NCBI RefSeq assembly: GCF_028993555.1
Contig: NZ_CP118610.1
Location: 3,405,001-3,469,000, forward strand
DNA from: Ensifer adhaerens
GTDB lineage: Bacteria; Pseudomonadota; Alphaproteobacteria; Rhizobiales; Rhizobiaceae
DNA length: 64,000 nt
Reading direction: 5' to 3'
Shown: piece by piece, positions 27,100 through 37,100 of the stretch
How the letters are laid out: every line of letters begins with the position of its first letter
How positions within the stretch are numbered: position 1 is the first letter of the stretch
The notes under the pieces: generated by a model
What the model was told of the DNA's origin: nothing
Databases searched by the model: none
The model's input: the letters and a program-made list of their open reading frames with translations, nothing else
Position numbers and translations under genes: made by a program

Positions 27100-30053
27100 C
27101 AAACGCTCTCCAGCAGAGCGGTTGTTCTGCTCGGCAAGCTTCCGAAGGTAATCGGATCGGAAAGAGCCGTATCGATAAGTTTTCGCACCTGGTCCTCAAC
27201 TCCTAAGTCGTGCAGGCGCAGGGTTCCATCAATCAGCCCATCTATCGCATCGGCTTGAATTCGCGCGTTCGCGTATAGCGCATATTGGTCCAACGCCCGG
27301 CGACGATGTTCGGGGCTCACATGCGTCATCAACTGCGGAGGGGTGATTCCACTATGGAACAACATCTGGGCAATCCACTCGTCGCGGCGAGCCTCGATGC
27401 GGTCATCGCCAAGAATTCGATGTACACGGCCTGCAGCAGTAATGCGGACTGCCTGCTCGAACTCCGACACCTCCTTGAATTCCACTACCGAAGATCGGGC
27501 ATTCGCGACCAGCATGATGCCAGCGTCCTGATTGGGGTTCTGGTCAAGCAACTTCACGCTTGCATTGCATAAGAGCTCAATGTTGAAGATCGAATTTTCG
27601 ACCACTTCCTGTTCATTTTTGACTTTCTGTATTTCAGCTCCGTGGTCATCACATTCATTGTCAAAAGCATCCGCCGACAGCAGGCCCGACAGGCGGGCGT
27701 CATGTCGTTCACCCGCGATCTGGTTAAGCCTCGCTTCTTCCCGGGCGAGATCGCGGCGACGCGCACACAGCTTCGTGCCGTACTCCGTGAGTTCGTTGAG
27801 CCATGGAGGCCCAGAAATGAAGTGCCGGCACATGACACAGTTGCGCGGTTCCACAGGTTCGTAGACAGTCTTCGAGGTCCCGTCTCCCTCGTCCTTTCGG
27901 CTGACTGCGCCGCCGTCCCTGCACCGGCTGCCGTCAAATGGACAGACGCCGATGGCGACGTTGATGAATTGCATTTGCGATTCTGATTCAATTGCGTTCC
28001 GCACTGCATTCGGCGAAACGGAAACCGTATTCTTCCTCGCCTCGTCGATTTCCCAGCGCCGAAGATCGTCGATGAAATCGCGCTGGGCTAGTGACCGGGC
28101 GGCAGCACTCTCGACCGCGTCCGCCACCTCCGATGCATGTGGCTCGGTGTAGTAAATTGTCATCAGAAGGCTGGCGTGTCCGGCTATGAACTTGCTCAGC
28201 AAATCGAGCGGCATCCCTCCACGTCTCAGGTGCGTCAATCCGCGGACACGAAGTCCGTGGATGTTGTATCTTGGTCGATAAGGCTGATTGGACTTCGGGT
28301 GAATGTCCACCAGAGTTACTTGGTTTGCGGAATGCTGCTGGTTCCATCGTTTCTCGATCTCAAGTAACAGCTCGCACCATGCGTGATCGAGTTCAGAGCG
28401 TGTTACAGTACGCCCTGGCGTCGGCCAGAAATTGGTGGGGAAGAGGCGGCTCAGCGGGAAAATCTCCGGCATCTCTGCCTTCGTCGCATCAGGATAGTGC
28501 TGAGGCGCGTCCAGATATATTTCAGGCCCGATCGGAGCAGTAATCGGATTGTATCGAGCCTGCCACTTTCGGAGATCTGATAGGATTTTGAACACCTTCG
28601 GAAGGTGCCATGGAATTGCAAATGGCTTTCCAGTTTTGTTTGTGTTCACCCAAAACCCAGTGATCGGCCTGATCTCGTCTTCGATCTCGATCGCGTACCC
28701 TTTTGTCGGAAAGCCGTCCGTTGGTTGCCCGGCGCGCTCGGCCCAATAACCGGAAAGCGGCCCTGAATTGTGCTTCCACTTCAAGGTGTCGCCATCAAAG
28801 ATTCTGACATCACCTTCGCCACTGTCCAGACGCCGGATTTGCCCCATGCGCAGCGGAAGCTCAAGCATGACCTGGAAAAGCGACGGGATCACAGGGCAGT
28901 AGACGTTTCTCAACTTGCCAGAAACTTGAAGATCTACCCGAAAGTTTTTCCCGGGCCACCCTTTCCCACCTTCTTCCAGAATCTCTCTCATCAGCGGGAT
29001 AAGCTTTTCGGGCAGCGGCCGTGACCGACTGCTGCTGGGCTTCTTGATTTTCTTGACCTCAGCTTCGAGTCTGGCGACCTCCTTCGCGGTGACAAGGTCG
29101 AAGATTGTCCTGGCCCCAGCGCCGTCGCCCACTTGCTCGCTTATGCTTATCGAAAGCTTTCTCGCCGCTTTCACTGTGGCGAGCATGTTCCTTGTCGCCG
29201 CGCCGCCGCCCTTTCTCTTCATGAACGAGACAAAAGTCTCCGGACGCGCTGCCGTCGCCGCAACTCGACGAATTGTCTCGGTTGGAAAATTTTCTCGGAG
29301 GTATGCCGTCAAGTTCAATACTGCGGACTGAGCCAAAGCAGGCCTCATCCGTGTCTCTTCACGGAACTCGTCAAAGAAATGCAACATTTCCCGATCGAGG
29401 ATATCGGTCGAATATTGAAAACCGTGCCAACTCGTCGGTGTTTTTACAGAGGGAGCACGATGTTTTCGCCCTTTTTGAAGGAGCGAGCCATCGTTGAATA
29501 TCTTGGCCAGGCCAGCAACGACGTTCAGTATACACTGAGCGGCTACCCCTCCTTTTCCCAGGATCTGTTGATTCCAACTGAGCCCATCAGGCGACCGGAA
29601 GAAATCGACAACCGCATGGACGAACTCCAACGGCATTTCCTCGATCGAGGTTAGTCCCGATGCGGAAACGCTGAACACCGCTAAAATCCGCTCGACAGTC
29701 CCTTGCGATGTGGCACGGTTGTTTACTCCGTCCAGGAAAGCAAACGCGCCGGCAGCATCAAGCGCCTCGCGAAGTTCCCACCCGATTTCCGATACGTCGT
29801 TGAAGTGTTTGCAGAGTTCTCTATGCAGGGGGCGCTCGAATATCGCGAAGGGGGATATGCAAACGCCGGCATCATAGATTTCATCGGCCGCCAGAAGATA
29901 TTCCGCGGTGATGCGTTTAGTTGCTCCCGCCGACTTTACCAAATCGAGCGCTCGCGTAATTTTCGGCTCAAAGACCTTCTCGCCGTCCGTCAAGTCGTCT
30001 CGTTCAAGATTAAGGTAGATCTCTTCGCCGTTCTTGCTGGTAAAGAAGGTCAT
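27099..30053 (-). CDS. gmtZ: Large tyrosine-recombinase-like integrase, GmtZ-like
   Basis: 984-residue protein. The first 370 residues are an unrecognised helical region. A catalytic tyrosine recombinase core follows: an Arg-rich block near residue 430 (LPLRMGQIRRL), HxxR as His599-Arg602 (IHGLRVRGL), then His626 (GHAS) and Tyr635 in the TIYYTE block. After the core comes a Cys cluster (GVCPFDGSRC, then NCVMCRHF) likely to bind zinc, a coiled-coil and a C-terminal helical domain. The ATG at 30053 shares one base with the stop of the 63-aa ORF (TGATG), and its stop is coupled to the next gene; the longer frame to 30191 overlaps that small ORF. Size, order and zinc region match GmtZ. It would act in DNA cutting and joining during island movement. 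Confidence 0.65.
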   Translation of the reverse strand: MTFFTSKNGEEIYLNLERDDLTDGEKVFEPKITRALDLVKSAGATKRITAEYLLAADEIYDAGVCISPFAIFERPLHRELCKHFNDVSEIGWELREALDAAGAFAFLDGVNNRATSQGTVERILAVFSVSASGLTSIEEMPLEFVHAVVDFFRSPDGLSWNQQILGKGGVAAQCILNVVAGLAKIFNDGSLLQKGRKHRAPSVKTPTSWHGFQYSTDILDREMLHFFDEFREETRMRPALAQSAVLNLTAYLRENFPTETIRRVAATAARPETFVSFMKRKGGGAATRNMLATVKAARKLSISISEQVGDGAGARTIFDLVTAKEVARLEAEVKKIKKPSSSRSRPLPEKLIPLMREILEEGGKGWPGKNFRVDLQVSGKLRNVYCPVIPSLFQVMLELPLRMGQIRRLDSGEGDVRIFDGDTLKWKHNSGPLSGYWAERAGQPTDGFPTKGYAIEIEDEIRPITGFWVNTNKTGKPFAIPWHLPKVFKILSDLRKWQARYNPITAPIGPEIYLDAPQHYPDATKAEMPEIFPLSRLFPTNFWPTPGRTVTRSELDHAWCELLLEIEKRWNQQHSANQVTLVDIHPKSNQPYRPRYNIHGLRVRGLTHLRRGGMPLDLLSKFIAGHASLLMTIYYTEPHASEVADAVESAAARSLAQRDFIDDLRRWEIDEARKNTVSVSPNAVRNAIESESQMQFINVAIGVCPFDGSRCRDGGAVSRKDEGDGTSKTVYEPVEPRNCVMCRHFISGPPWLNELTEYGTKLCARRRDLAREEARLNQIAGERHDARLSGLLSADAFDNECDDHGAEIQKVKNEQEVVENSIFNIELLCNASVKLLDQNPNQDAGIMLVANARSSVVEFKEVSEFEQAVRITAAGRVHRILGDDRIEARRDEWIAQMLFHSGITPPQLMTHVSPEHRRRALDQYALYANARIQADAIDGLIDGTLRLHDLGVEDQVRKLIDTALSDPITFGSLPSRTTALLESV

Positions 30054-30244
30054 CAGTCTTTCTCGCTCCGGGCGTTTACACTCGATTCGGACGATGTCTG
30101 TTCCATCGCCTCTCGGAGTAGGTCTCCTATCTCGGCGGCCGTGAACCGCGTGTAGAGCTGCTGCAACTTGAGTGATGTGGGGTGCATGCACCGCCCATCC
30201 AGGCGCGCCCTCATTGGCAGTCCTTCGTTTGGTTTCGCTTGCAT
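30053..30244 (-). CDS. 63-aa ORF with a second tyrosine-recombinase C-terminal box
   Basis: A small ORF between the two large recombinase genes. Its residues 18-45 (RCMHPTSLKLQQLYTRFTA and on) closely match the last catalytic box of the GmtY-like protein (RCMHHASLKSHHVYTRLTA), including the Tyr (Tyr31) but without the upstream Arg and HxxR boxes. It starts with ATG 13 bases after the GmtY-like stop and its stop shares one base with the next start (TGATG), the same junction as between the other two genes. It may be the leftover of a partial gene duplication kept for translational coupling, or a short partner protein. Confidence 0.6.
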   Translation of the reverse strand: MQAKPNEGLPMRARLDGRCMHPTSLKLQQLYTRFTAAEIGDLLREAMEQTSSESSVNARSEKD

Positions 30245-30257
30245 TAGTTGGCTCCGA

Positions 30258-31832
30258 TCAGCGTTGCTGTGTGAAGAACGCTGGGTCATCGAATTGCGCC
30301 ATGAAGGCCATCCGCATGTCCCTGAATTTCGATTTTGACGACGACCCACTCTCCATCACCTCTTGGAGCAAGTAGTTGATCTCGAATGCCGTCAGGCGCG
30401 TGTAGACGTGGTGCGACTTGAGGGACGCATGATGCATGCAACGCTGGATTATCGGTCCCTCCACCCCCAGAGAATGCAAAAACCTGCCGTAGAAATGCCG
30501 CCCACCGTGTTTCGTCGTACCGCGATCCTTTTCTGGGGCGAGCATCTGTGGATCGTCGTAGCGCTTGCCGAGCCAGTTGATCGCCTGGGTCCACGCATAA
30601 TCGAAGGCGGACATTGTGTATGGATCGCCCACCCCGACACCGTGCGGTGTGTCGTGTCGTCGAGCAGTCACAAATAGAAACGGATGATCTGCGGCCGATG
30701 CTGGTCGTCTCGCCATTATCGCCGGGCGTGTAATGAGGAGGTACCGCTTGAGAAGCATTGAAGTTCGGCGTCGAAGCGACCCGATCGGCAGGAAAAAGCC
30801 GGGCGTTCCCACATCGTCGCCCGCCATGCCTTTCCACCCTGCTTTGAAGGGGCTTCCCTCGTCGAGATTGCGCGGGATGAAGCCGAAATCACGGAGGTAG
30901 TCGGTGCGCGTGATTTCAGTACCAGCTCTATTTATCTTCCCAGACTCTGGATGATGAAAGAAGATGAAGGCATCGTCCCGGATGAACTGGATGTCCGTCG
31001 CATAGAGGTGAAAGGCCTCGCTCGCGCGAATCCCGAGCGCGAAAATCAGATGCGACACGATCTGGGCTGCTTCGTCTCCATCTCCAGCCTCGTCGATGAA
31101 CGCCCGGTGGAGGAAGGGAGCAACGTATTTGGACGGGAATGCGGGAACCGCATCGATGACCTTCGCCGCTCGGCGTATCACGCCGGGAAAGGCATGAGAT
31201 GGCTCCTTTTTCGTACCCTTCAGGTGAATAAGGAGCGAGTTTTGCTTGCGTATCGCCAGTTCCATCGCAAGCCCAAGGGCTACGCTTGGGATGGTCGCCG
31301 TCGCATCAGTAGCGGCAGCTCGCACCCAGCTTGACGCAGCCGGGTCGTCGCGAAGCCATCTGAAGTGGAGCGTTAGCGCCGATAGCAGGACCTTCGCTTG
31401 ACCTTTTCCGAGTCCGTTCCAGTAAAGCTTGGTGGCGTCAACGACCCGACCGTTGGGCGCAAGCTGCATAGTCCCGTTCACCAAGGATCTGGCCAGGCCG
31501 CGCAGTAGCCGCCTCTGCAAGACCCCTTGTGCTTTCCAGATATGATAGTCCGGGGATCCGGCGACCGAGAGAGAATGGTCGACCAGCGTTCCCATGGCGC
31601 GGGCTGCGTTATGCATCCACTTGAACGACATGGCCGCGTGGTCAGCGTAGTAGTCCAGGAGTGGCTGATACCGCGAGATCCTGATACCCGTGGCGTCGGG
31701 GATCGCCAGATACAAGACGGGCCGTTTTACCCGCATGCCGTCCTCCCGTACACTCTGTCGTACAATGAGATGGAAGCGTCCGCGCTCGAGTGTTCTAAAA
31801 TTCAATGAAGAGCCGGACTTATTGTTCGTCAT
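30258..31832 (-). CDS. gmtY: Tyrosine recombinase, GmtY-like
   Basis: 524-residue site-specific tyrosine recombinase. An N-terminal core-binding-like domain precedes the catalytic domain, whose residues are intact: Arg269 (ALGIRASEAF), His442-x-x-Arg445 (KHGGRHFYG), His467/His468 and the nucleophile Tyr477 (HHVYTRLTAF). The start at 31832 has GGAGG before it and gives MTNNKSG; the frame is open to 31895. It overlaps the stop of a 160-residue upstream ORF by 14 bases. It leads a coupled operon with the 63-aa ORF, gmtZ-like and gmtX-like genes. The trio of two recombinases plus a small partner matches gamma-mobile-trio mobile elements. Confidence 0.7.
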   Translation of the reverse strand: MTNNKSGSSLNFRTLERGRFHLIVRQSVREDGMRVKRPVLYLAIPDATGIRISRYQPLLDYYADHAAMSFKWMHNAARAMGTLVDHSLSVAGSPDYHIWKAQGVLQRRLLRGLARSLVNGTMQLAPNGRVVDATKLYWNGLGKGQAKVLLSALTLHFRWLRDDPAASSWVRAAATDATATIPSVALGLAMELAIRKQNSLLIHLKGTKKEPSHAFPGVIRRAAKVIDAVPAFPSKYVAPFLHRAFIDEAGDGDEAAQIVSHLIFALGIRASEAFHLYATDIQFIRDDAFIFFHHPESGKINRAGTEITRTDYLRDFGFIPRNLDEGSPFKAGWKGMAGDDVGTPGFFLPIGSLRRRTSMLLKRYLLITRPAIMARRPASAADHPFLFVTARRHDTPHGVGVGDPYTMSAFDYAWTQAINWLGKRYDDPQMLAPEKDRGTTKHGGRHFYGRFLHSLGVEGPIIQRCMHHASLKSHHVYTRLTAFEINYLLQEVMESGSSSKSKFRDMRMAFMAQFDDPAFFTQQR

Positions 31833-32301
31833 CGGGACCCTCCGGACGGGTGTTGTTGCCTCCCAGCAGGCGCAAAATTGTTCGCGCCATGCCATGCGAC
31901 GCCAAGCTGTCTTTACCAGTTCGATCCTTATCCTTGGTCGTCACTTCCTCTTCGTGTCGAAGCAATGGCATCCATCGCACCAACAGCTCCTTATCCGAGG
32001 AAGTCGGGCGCTCCTCTCGACCTTCAGTTGGAGCCGTATTTGAAGCCGGATCGGATGGCACCACATAGGGTGGACAGGGCTTGCATGATGCCACCTCGCT
32101 CGAACGCGGCGCACCTTGAGGTCCCTGGCAGGAGCCTGTGAAGATGCCTACAGGCTCTTCGAGGTGGCAGAGCTTCGTCTGGGACACAGGCTGTCTCCGC
32201 ACCGCAAATCCCACTCTTATCCAATTTAGCTGACGCTCGGCCGATCCCATTTGCGGATCTGTATCGAGTGTACGAACCCGATGTTCATCATTCTCAGTCA
32301 T
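31819..32301 (-). CDS. Hypothetical protein leading the recombinase operon
   Basis: 160-residue, strongly hydrophilic ORF starting MTENDEHRVRTLDTD and ending NNTRPEGPDDEQ. It overlaps the GmtY-like gene by 14 bases, which suggests coupled translation. It has a possible Cys pair (ASCKPCPP) and a C-terminal charged helix (SDKELLVRWMPLLRHEEE). No family is recognised. A longer frame to 32502 is open but less likely. It could be a real operon leader or a chance frame, since codon use is irregular. Confidence 0.45.
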   Translation of the reverse strand: MTENDEHRVRTLDTDPQMGSAERQLNWIRVGFAVRRQPVSQTKLCHLEEPVGIFTGSCQGPQGAPRSSEVASCKPCPPYVVPSDPASNTAPTEGREERPTSSDKELLVRWMPLLRHEEEVTTKDKDRTGKDSLASHGMARTILRLLGGNNTRPEGPDDEQ

Positions 32302-32672
32302 GTTTAATCCTGGTGCATAAGCTGCAGTTCGAGGAGTCGTGGGCGCGAACGGCCGTTCCGTCGCGCTATGCATGCGCTGCGGTTTCGCCGATCTCGCTTC
32401 GTGAATTTGATGGCACCCTCGGATTCGCTCTCGTTGATTCGGACAAACACGCGATCGCGCACAAGTCGGGCGGTCATGATGGATGCCATAAGGCATCGAC
32501 ATGCTCGAACTCGCGCGGAGCGTCCTAAGCCAAAGCGAACCTTTTCAAATGCTTACTGCATTTACGAACGATCGTTTGGCTTTGTCCGGAAAAAGATGGC
32601 GTGGAGGGACTGATGGTGTTAAACCGAATGCATACGGCCTCCTTTCTTAAACGGGTTTGGGAGCCGGATCGC

Positions 32673-32704
32673 ACGAGTGAGTACGTTGCTGCGTACTCAC
32701 TCGT
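32673..32704. repeat. 13-bp inverted repeat in divergent control region
   Basis: ACGAGTGAGTACG and CGTACTCACTCGT form a perfect 13-bp inverted repeat around the 6-base loop TTGCTG. It lies between the leftward recombinase operon and the rightward winged-helix gene. It could be an operator for the island regulator or a recombinase site. Confidence 0.7.
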
Positions 32705-32806
32705 CACTTGCTTGACCGAATCGCTCGGGGACCATAGCCACAAGAGCGGACATAAACAAACCAATTTTCGTACACGGACTATCGTTTGCCTCACGAGCCC
32801 AAAGAG

Positions 32807-33235
32807 ATGCTTCGTACAGTGTTGAAAACACTAGAAGCTCAACTGCATGAGCAGCAAATGGTGCTGGGGTCTCTGAGGGCTGTTTGCTTAGAGCAGGAAC
32901 GCGAGATCGCGAAGAAGGTGGAGCACATCGACAGCCTCAGGCGGGTGATCGGCGAAATGAATGGCGATGCTCCCAACGATCGTCGGTCCAACAAGCAGAA
33001 AAACCCAGCAAACGATGAGAGCAATAGTGCGGCGCAACGCATCAGGGAAATGGCGAAAACCATCCTTCGCGAGGCCGGACGTCCAATGACCCAGCGAGCG
33101 ATCAAAGTGAAGATGGACGAGATTGGCTTCGTCATCGAAAGCGAAAAGCCCGTCGAACTGATCCGCATCTATCTAAACCGCGCCAAAGACGAGTTCCGAC
33201 GGATCGGCGACGAAGGCTATGTAGCCCTGGATTGA
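32807..33235 (+). CDS. Small coiled-coil plus winged-helix protein
   Basis: 142-residue protein with an N-terminal coiled-coil (about 1-45, rich in Glu/Gln/Leu heptads), a polar linker, and a C-terminal winged-helix domain (about 75-142) with MAKTILREAGRPMTQRAIK, then VELIRIYLNRAKDEF and GYVALD. The pattern resembles HARE-HTH domains found in regulators and restriction enzymes. The ATG at 32807 is preferred to TTG at 32786. It is transcribed away from the recombinase operon across a region with a 13-bp inverted repeat, and could control that operon. A coiled-coil suggests a dimer. The function is inference. Confidence 0.6.
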   Translation: MLRTVLKTLEAQLHEQQMVLGSLRAVCLEQEREIAKKVEHIDSLRRVIGEMNGDAPNDRRSNKQKNPANDESNSAAQRIREMAKTILREAGRPMTQRAIKVKMDEIGFVIESEKPVELIRIYLNRAKDEFRRIGDEGYVALD

Positions 33236-34155
33236 GCCCTAATCCGCCGCATGGCTTCCATTTCAGGAAATTCGGTCGTCTTCCCGTGTCTTGCTCAACA
33301 GGCTGTCGCGGCGTTGCCATGCGCACCAGCCTCTGACAGTCCCCGACTTGCGACCGCATTTGCTCGAAAAGAATGCGTACACTAAAGGACTAAATCCTTG
33401 CGTACGATCAATCTCCGTACGCGAAACGCAAGCCAATGACTCGTACAAAGGACTCAATCCTTTCGAACACATGGGACAAACAAGCAGCGATAGCACCGCA
33501 ACCGTATCCAAGGATTCATGTGGTTATCCGCGCATTTGGCACCCAATTAATGTGACGATCATTCACCCGTGCGCGGCAACTGTGGCAGTCTACGTTGAAT
33601 CTCACCGATTCTGTCCGACTGCGGTTAAGGATGCGCGCCTGAGCGAGGGGTTTGATGCTACAGTCTGAGTTCATATCCATATTCTGCGAGCGTCCTCAGT
33701 TCGCTCGGTTCCTGGGCGCCCGAGGAACTACCGCCAAATGATCGAGAATGGCAGGTACATGTCATTCATTCGAGCGCCCGCTGAAGACAGAGGCACGCTT
33801 CTTCACTGCCCACGCAGTGAAGGTGCTCACCCGGGTATTTGACGGAATCGATGCGATGAAGACGCAACGGGGCGAGTCGTTGATAACGGAGCCGAGGATA
33901 GCCTCCGCGGACTGCACTTTTCGAGGTCAACGAGCCTCTCACGTACAATGCCGCGGCGGAGAATAGTTCGCCTACGACTACGAATCTATCACAAGGATAT
34001 TTCTGCGGCCCTATCTTCGAGGCCGCGCTTAATAGCCTCCGATCGTAACTCCGACAGGTCGTCGACCGCTTCAGTAGCCCGCTGCGCTGTTTGTGCCAAC
34101 AGCACCTATTGCTTGCTCAACGAGAATCTGCGCTTCTGACTCCACTTAGGAGTGA
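33236..34155. other. Long gene-free region upstream of the phosphorelay genes
   Basis: No convincing gene is seen in about 920 bases; short open frames in all directions show no family features. It holds the paired repeats at 33375-33468 and a perfect hairpin TTCACTG-CCCACG-CAGTGAA at 33802-33821. The last part must hold the promoter of the dtcA-like gene; AGGAG at 34148-34152 is its ribosome-binding site. Confidence 0.5.
33375..33468. repeat. Paired iteron-like repeats CGTAC-AAGGA-TCCTT
   Basis: Two related units: 33375-33406 (GCGTACACTAAAGGACTAAA then TCCTTGCGTACG) and 33442-33468 (CGTACAAAGGACTCAATCC then TTTCGAAC). Each has inner arms AAGGA/TCCTT and outer GTAC-type arms, so each is itself an inverted repeat. 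They begin 67 bases apart. CGTAC also occurs in the 13-bp inverted repeat at 32673, so one protein may bind all three. Confidence 0.6.
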
Positions 34156-37100
34156 ATGATGCAAGCTGCAAAAAAACTAGATCTGAAGAACATCGCTCGC
34201 GGGGAGATTGGGTACAGATCCTTTAGATGGAAGATTGCACAGAAAGTCTCGGATGCCGCCGCATTCCTGAGCCTCGGAAAATTTCTGGCAAAGAAACTCC
34301 TCCAGATAAAACCTGACGAAAATTTCACAGCGCTTGAGCTTTCCAATAAAGATTTCCCTCTTTTGGCCGAGTTGAACTCAAGCGATAGAGGAACTGTCAG
34401 CTACCTAAGCCTGGTTTGCGAATACGTAGAGTGCAATATCGACCTCTACCAAGACGTCGAAGGTTTCGACAGATTTCTCTCTACCGCCGTCCTGACAGGA
34501 GGCATGAACAAAGAAGTTACGACGCAGTTCACGCATAACAAAAGGCGCTCACAGTCGGTCTTTGTGATGAAGGCCTACTGCGCGCTGTTCGGAGACAGCA
34601 ACGAGAATATCTCGAAATACTTTGGATCTGGGCTCTACGCGGATTGGCTCCGGCGGCGTCTGCTGTATCCGCTCAGCTACTATTTTACGGCCGAAGCGGA
34701 ATCCCTGCACTTCGACTTCTTCCTGCGGCAAATTTATGCAGATACAAAAATCCTAAACATCGAAAGAGAGATCGTACAGACGCTCGTTGATGACAACCAC
34801 ATAATATCATCATCGGCTCCGTTCATCTTCTACCTAGCCCTGCTGACCCACCCATATGACGCTGTAATCTTGGTCGCGCGCTACTACGAATCTTTGGCCG
34901 CCCGAGCGAAGGACCCATCGCCGGAAGCGCTGCGGCTACTCACTCAATTGGCAAGCGTAACATCCAATTCGCGCCTTCAAAGCATCGTCGATCATTTTCT
35001 TGGCACCAAACTGCGCTTCGAAACGTGCCCTGCTCCAAGCCTTTTTGGACACTTGGAGTTCTCTCAAGAAACCGCCGAATATTATCAAGGCATCGTTTCG
35101 CTGGACGCTTCGGACGGGCCCGTGATTCGTGGCCCGCTCCTGGAGACGCTTCACCGATTGCGATTCGAGAAGTACCCGGACCTCGCGGACTTCCACGACG
35201 CCACTGCATGGGCTTCAAGATATGGGTTTTGCACGGCCGGCCGATTTCTCAGGGTGGTGATGACGTCGCTGTACATGTGGCCACGCAGAGGCCTCGGTAC
35301 GGAGTTTACCGACCTCTTTGCGCACGTCGAGGTATTCGGGACGTTGACGTCTTGGACTGCCGCGTCGCCGCGTGGATACGCGTTTCTCCGCCTTTTGGCG
35401 GCAAGAGGCAGGCTGGATCAGCCCATTGAGAAGCTGGAAGCGGCCGTCGACAAGCACATCGCCGACATGGTCCCGGCGGACAGGCGTTGGATAAAGCTCT
35501 TCCACTGGGGGCAGCGAAATAACGAAGCCAATTTCCGCTTCCATGAATGGTTCAGCAGCATCCGCTCGTCCATGCCTCTCTTCGGAAGCCAGAGATACTT
35601 GTCGGGAATTGATTGGGCGGTCCTCGATGAGATCATCCAGACATTCCGGATCAAGCCCTTCCTCGATAACCGGGACGCGATCTTTGTTCTTATGCTGCGG
35701 CAGAGCGAGGAACGAAGACACGATTCAGCGATTTTGCGATTTGCGCTCGAACCCTGGGCCTCACGCCATCCCAGCGTCGCAAAATTTTCTGAAGACCTCG
35801 CTACGGAATATGGTCGATCGTCGATCGTATTTCTCAGACGTTTTCTGTCACCGGATGAAATCCTGCACCTCGACCTCGAGAACAACTTCACCGCCGCGGT
35901 AAGCGAGCGACTGAACGCACTGGAACGTCTCGTAAAGACTTTCAATTTTTCGGAAGAGACGATCAGCGAGCAGGAGCTCGAGAAAGAGCAGAAGGCTGTT
36001 ACAAGTGTCCTCTCACTCATGAGCGTCAACGCCAATCAATTCGAGATAAACTGGGACGCAATTCGCAATGAAGCGCTCGCGGCCACCGCAGACATCTTTA
36101 ACGCCTACCTGCCTCTTTCCGTAAAATACAACTCGCTGGATATCATCTCGCAGGCCACGACGAAGTTCGTCCACATTTTCTCGAACAAACAGACTGGGCA
36201 GTTCGTCCTGAAGAATAATGAGAACCATGTGGCACACATGGCGTTTCAGGCCATCGACGTCTTCCTTTCAAATCCAGCGCACGGCATAGAGTCCGTTCTC
36301 GCCATCCGTATCCGACACGACAACATCCGCCGTGAGTTCGATCGAGCGCTCGAGGCTGTCCGTCTAGCACTCAATCTTAGAATGCCTGTCAAAAACGCGA
36401 TCCTGTCTCTCTACAAGGACGCCGTCTCCGGACAGGTTCGCGAATGGGTCCGCAAATACATGCATACCGGACGTGTTTCGCCCGAGACCGCATTGTTCAA
36501 CTTCGTTCCCAGCCAGGCCGACGTCCATTCCTTTGTAACGCGGTTTGCCCAGTCCAATTCCCAAGAAGATCTCATCGATGGTGTCATCGAGTGGATCAGA
36601 TCTCGTCTCGATGCGCACCTGGCAAAGGCGCGAGTGCTTCTATCAGAGGAGCTCACCGACAATCTGAAGATGGTCATTGAAGAAGCCTCGGCCGAAGCCC
36701 GGCTAACGCAGACGTCTTTGAATGTCCGCGCGGCCCAACTAGCGGTCTTGCAGGCTGTCCACCGGACTGCAGGTGAACTCGGAGAGTGGTTCAAGTCGCC
36801 CGCATCTGCACGGGCCAAGTCGATCAGTTTCAAAGAACTGCTCCTGGCAGTCGAGGGGCGCTTCGAACACGAGGTACGCAAGGGAGAGCTCGGTTTTTCG
36901 CGTCTATCCCCGGCCTTCGAAAGGGTTGAAGTGCTGCCTCAGAACATCAGAAATCTCTTTGTCGCCATGTCCGAGTTGACGCTAAACGCGGTGAAGTACC
37001 GATGCGATGAAGACACCAGGGTCCGCGTGAAGCCAGTCGCGACAGCGGACAGAATGATGGTCTTGTTCTCATCTCCAAGGCTCGGCGACAACGAACCCAA

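Noticed and set aside
33291..33668. 125-codon ORF in the region before dtcA
   Set aside because: It runs through the repeat units, has no ribosome-binding site and an irregular residue make-up.
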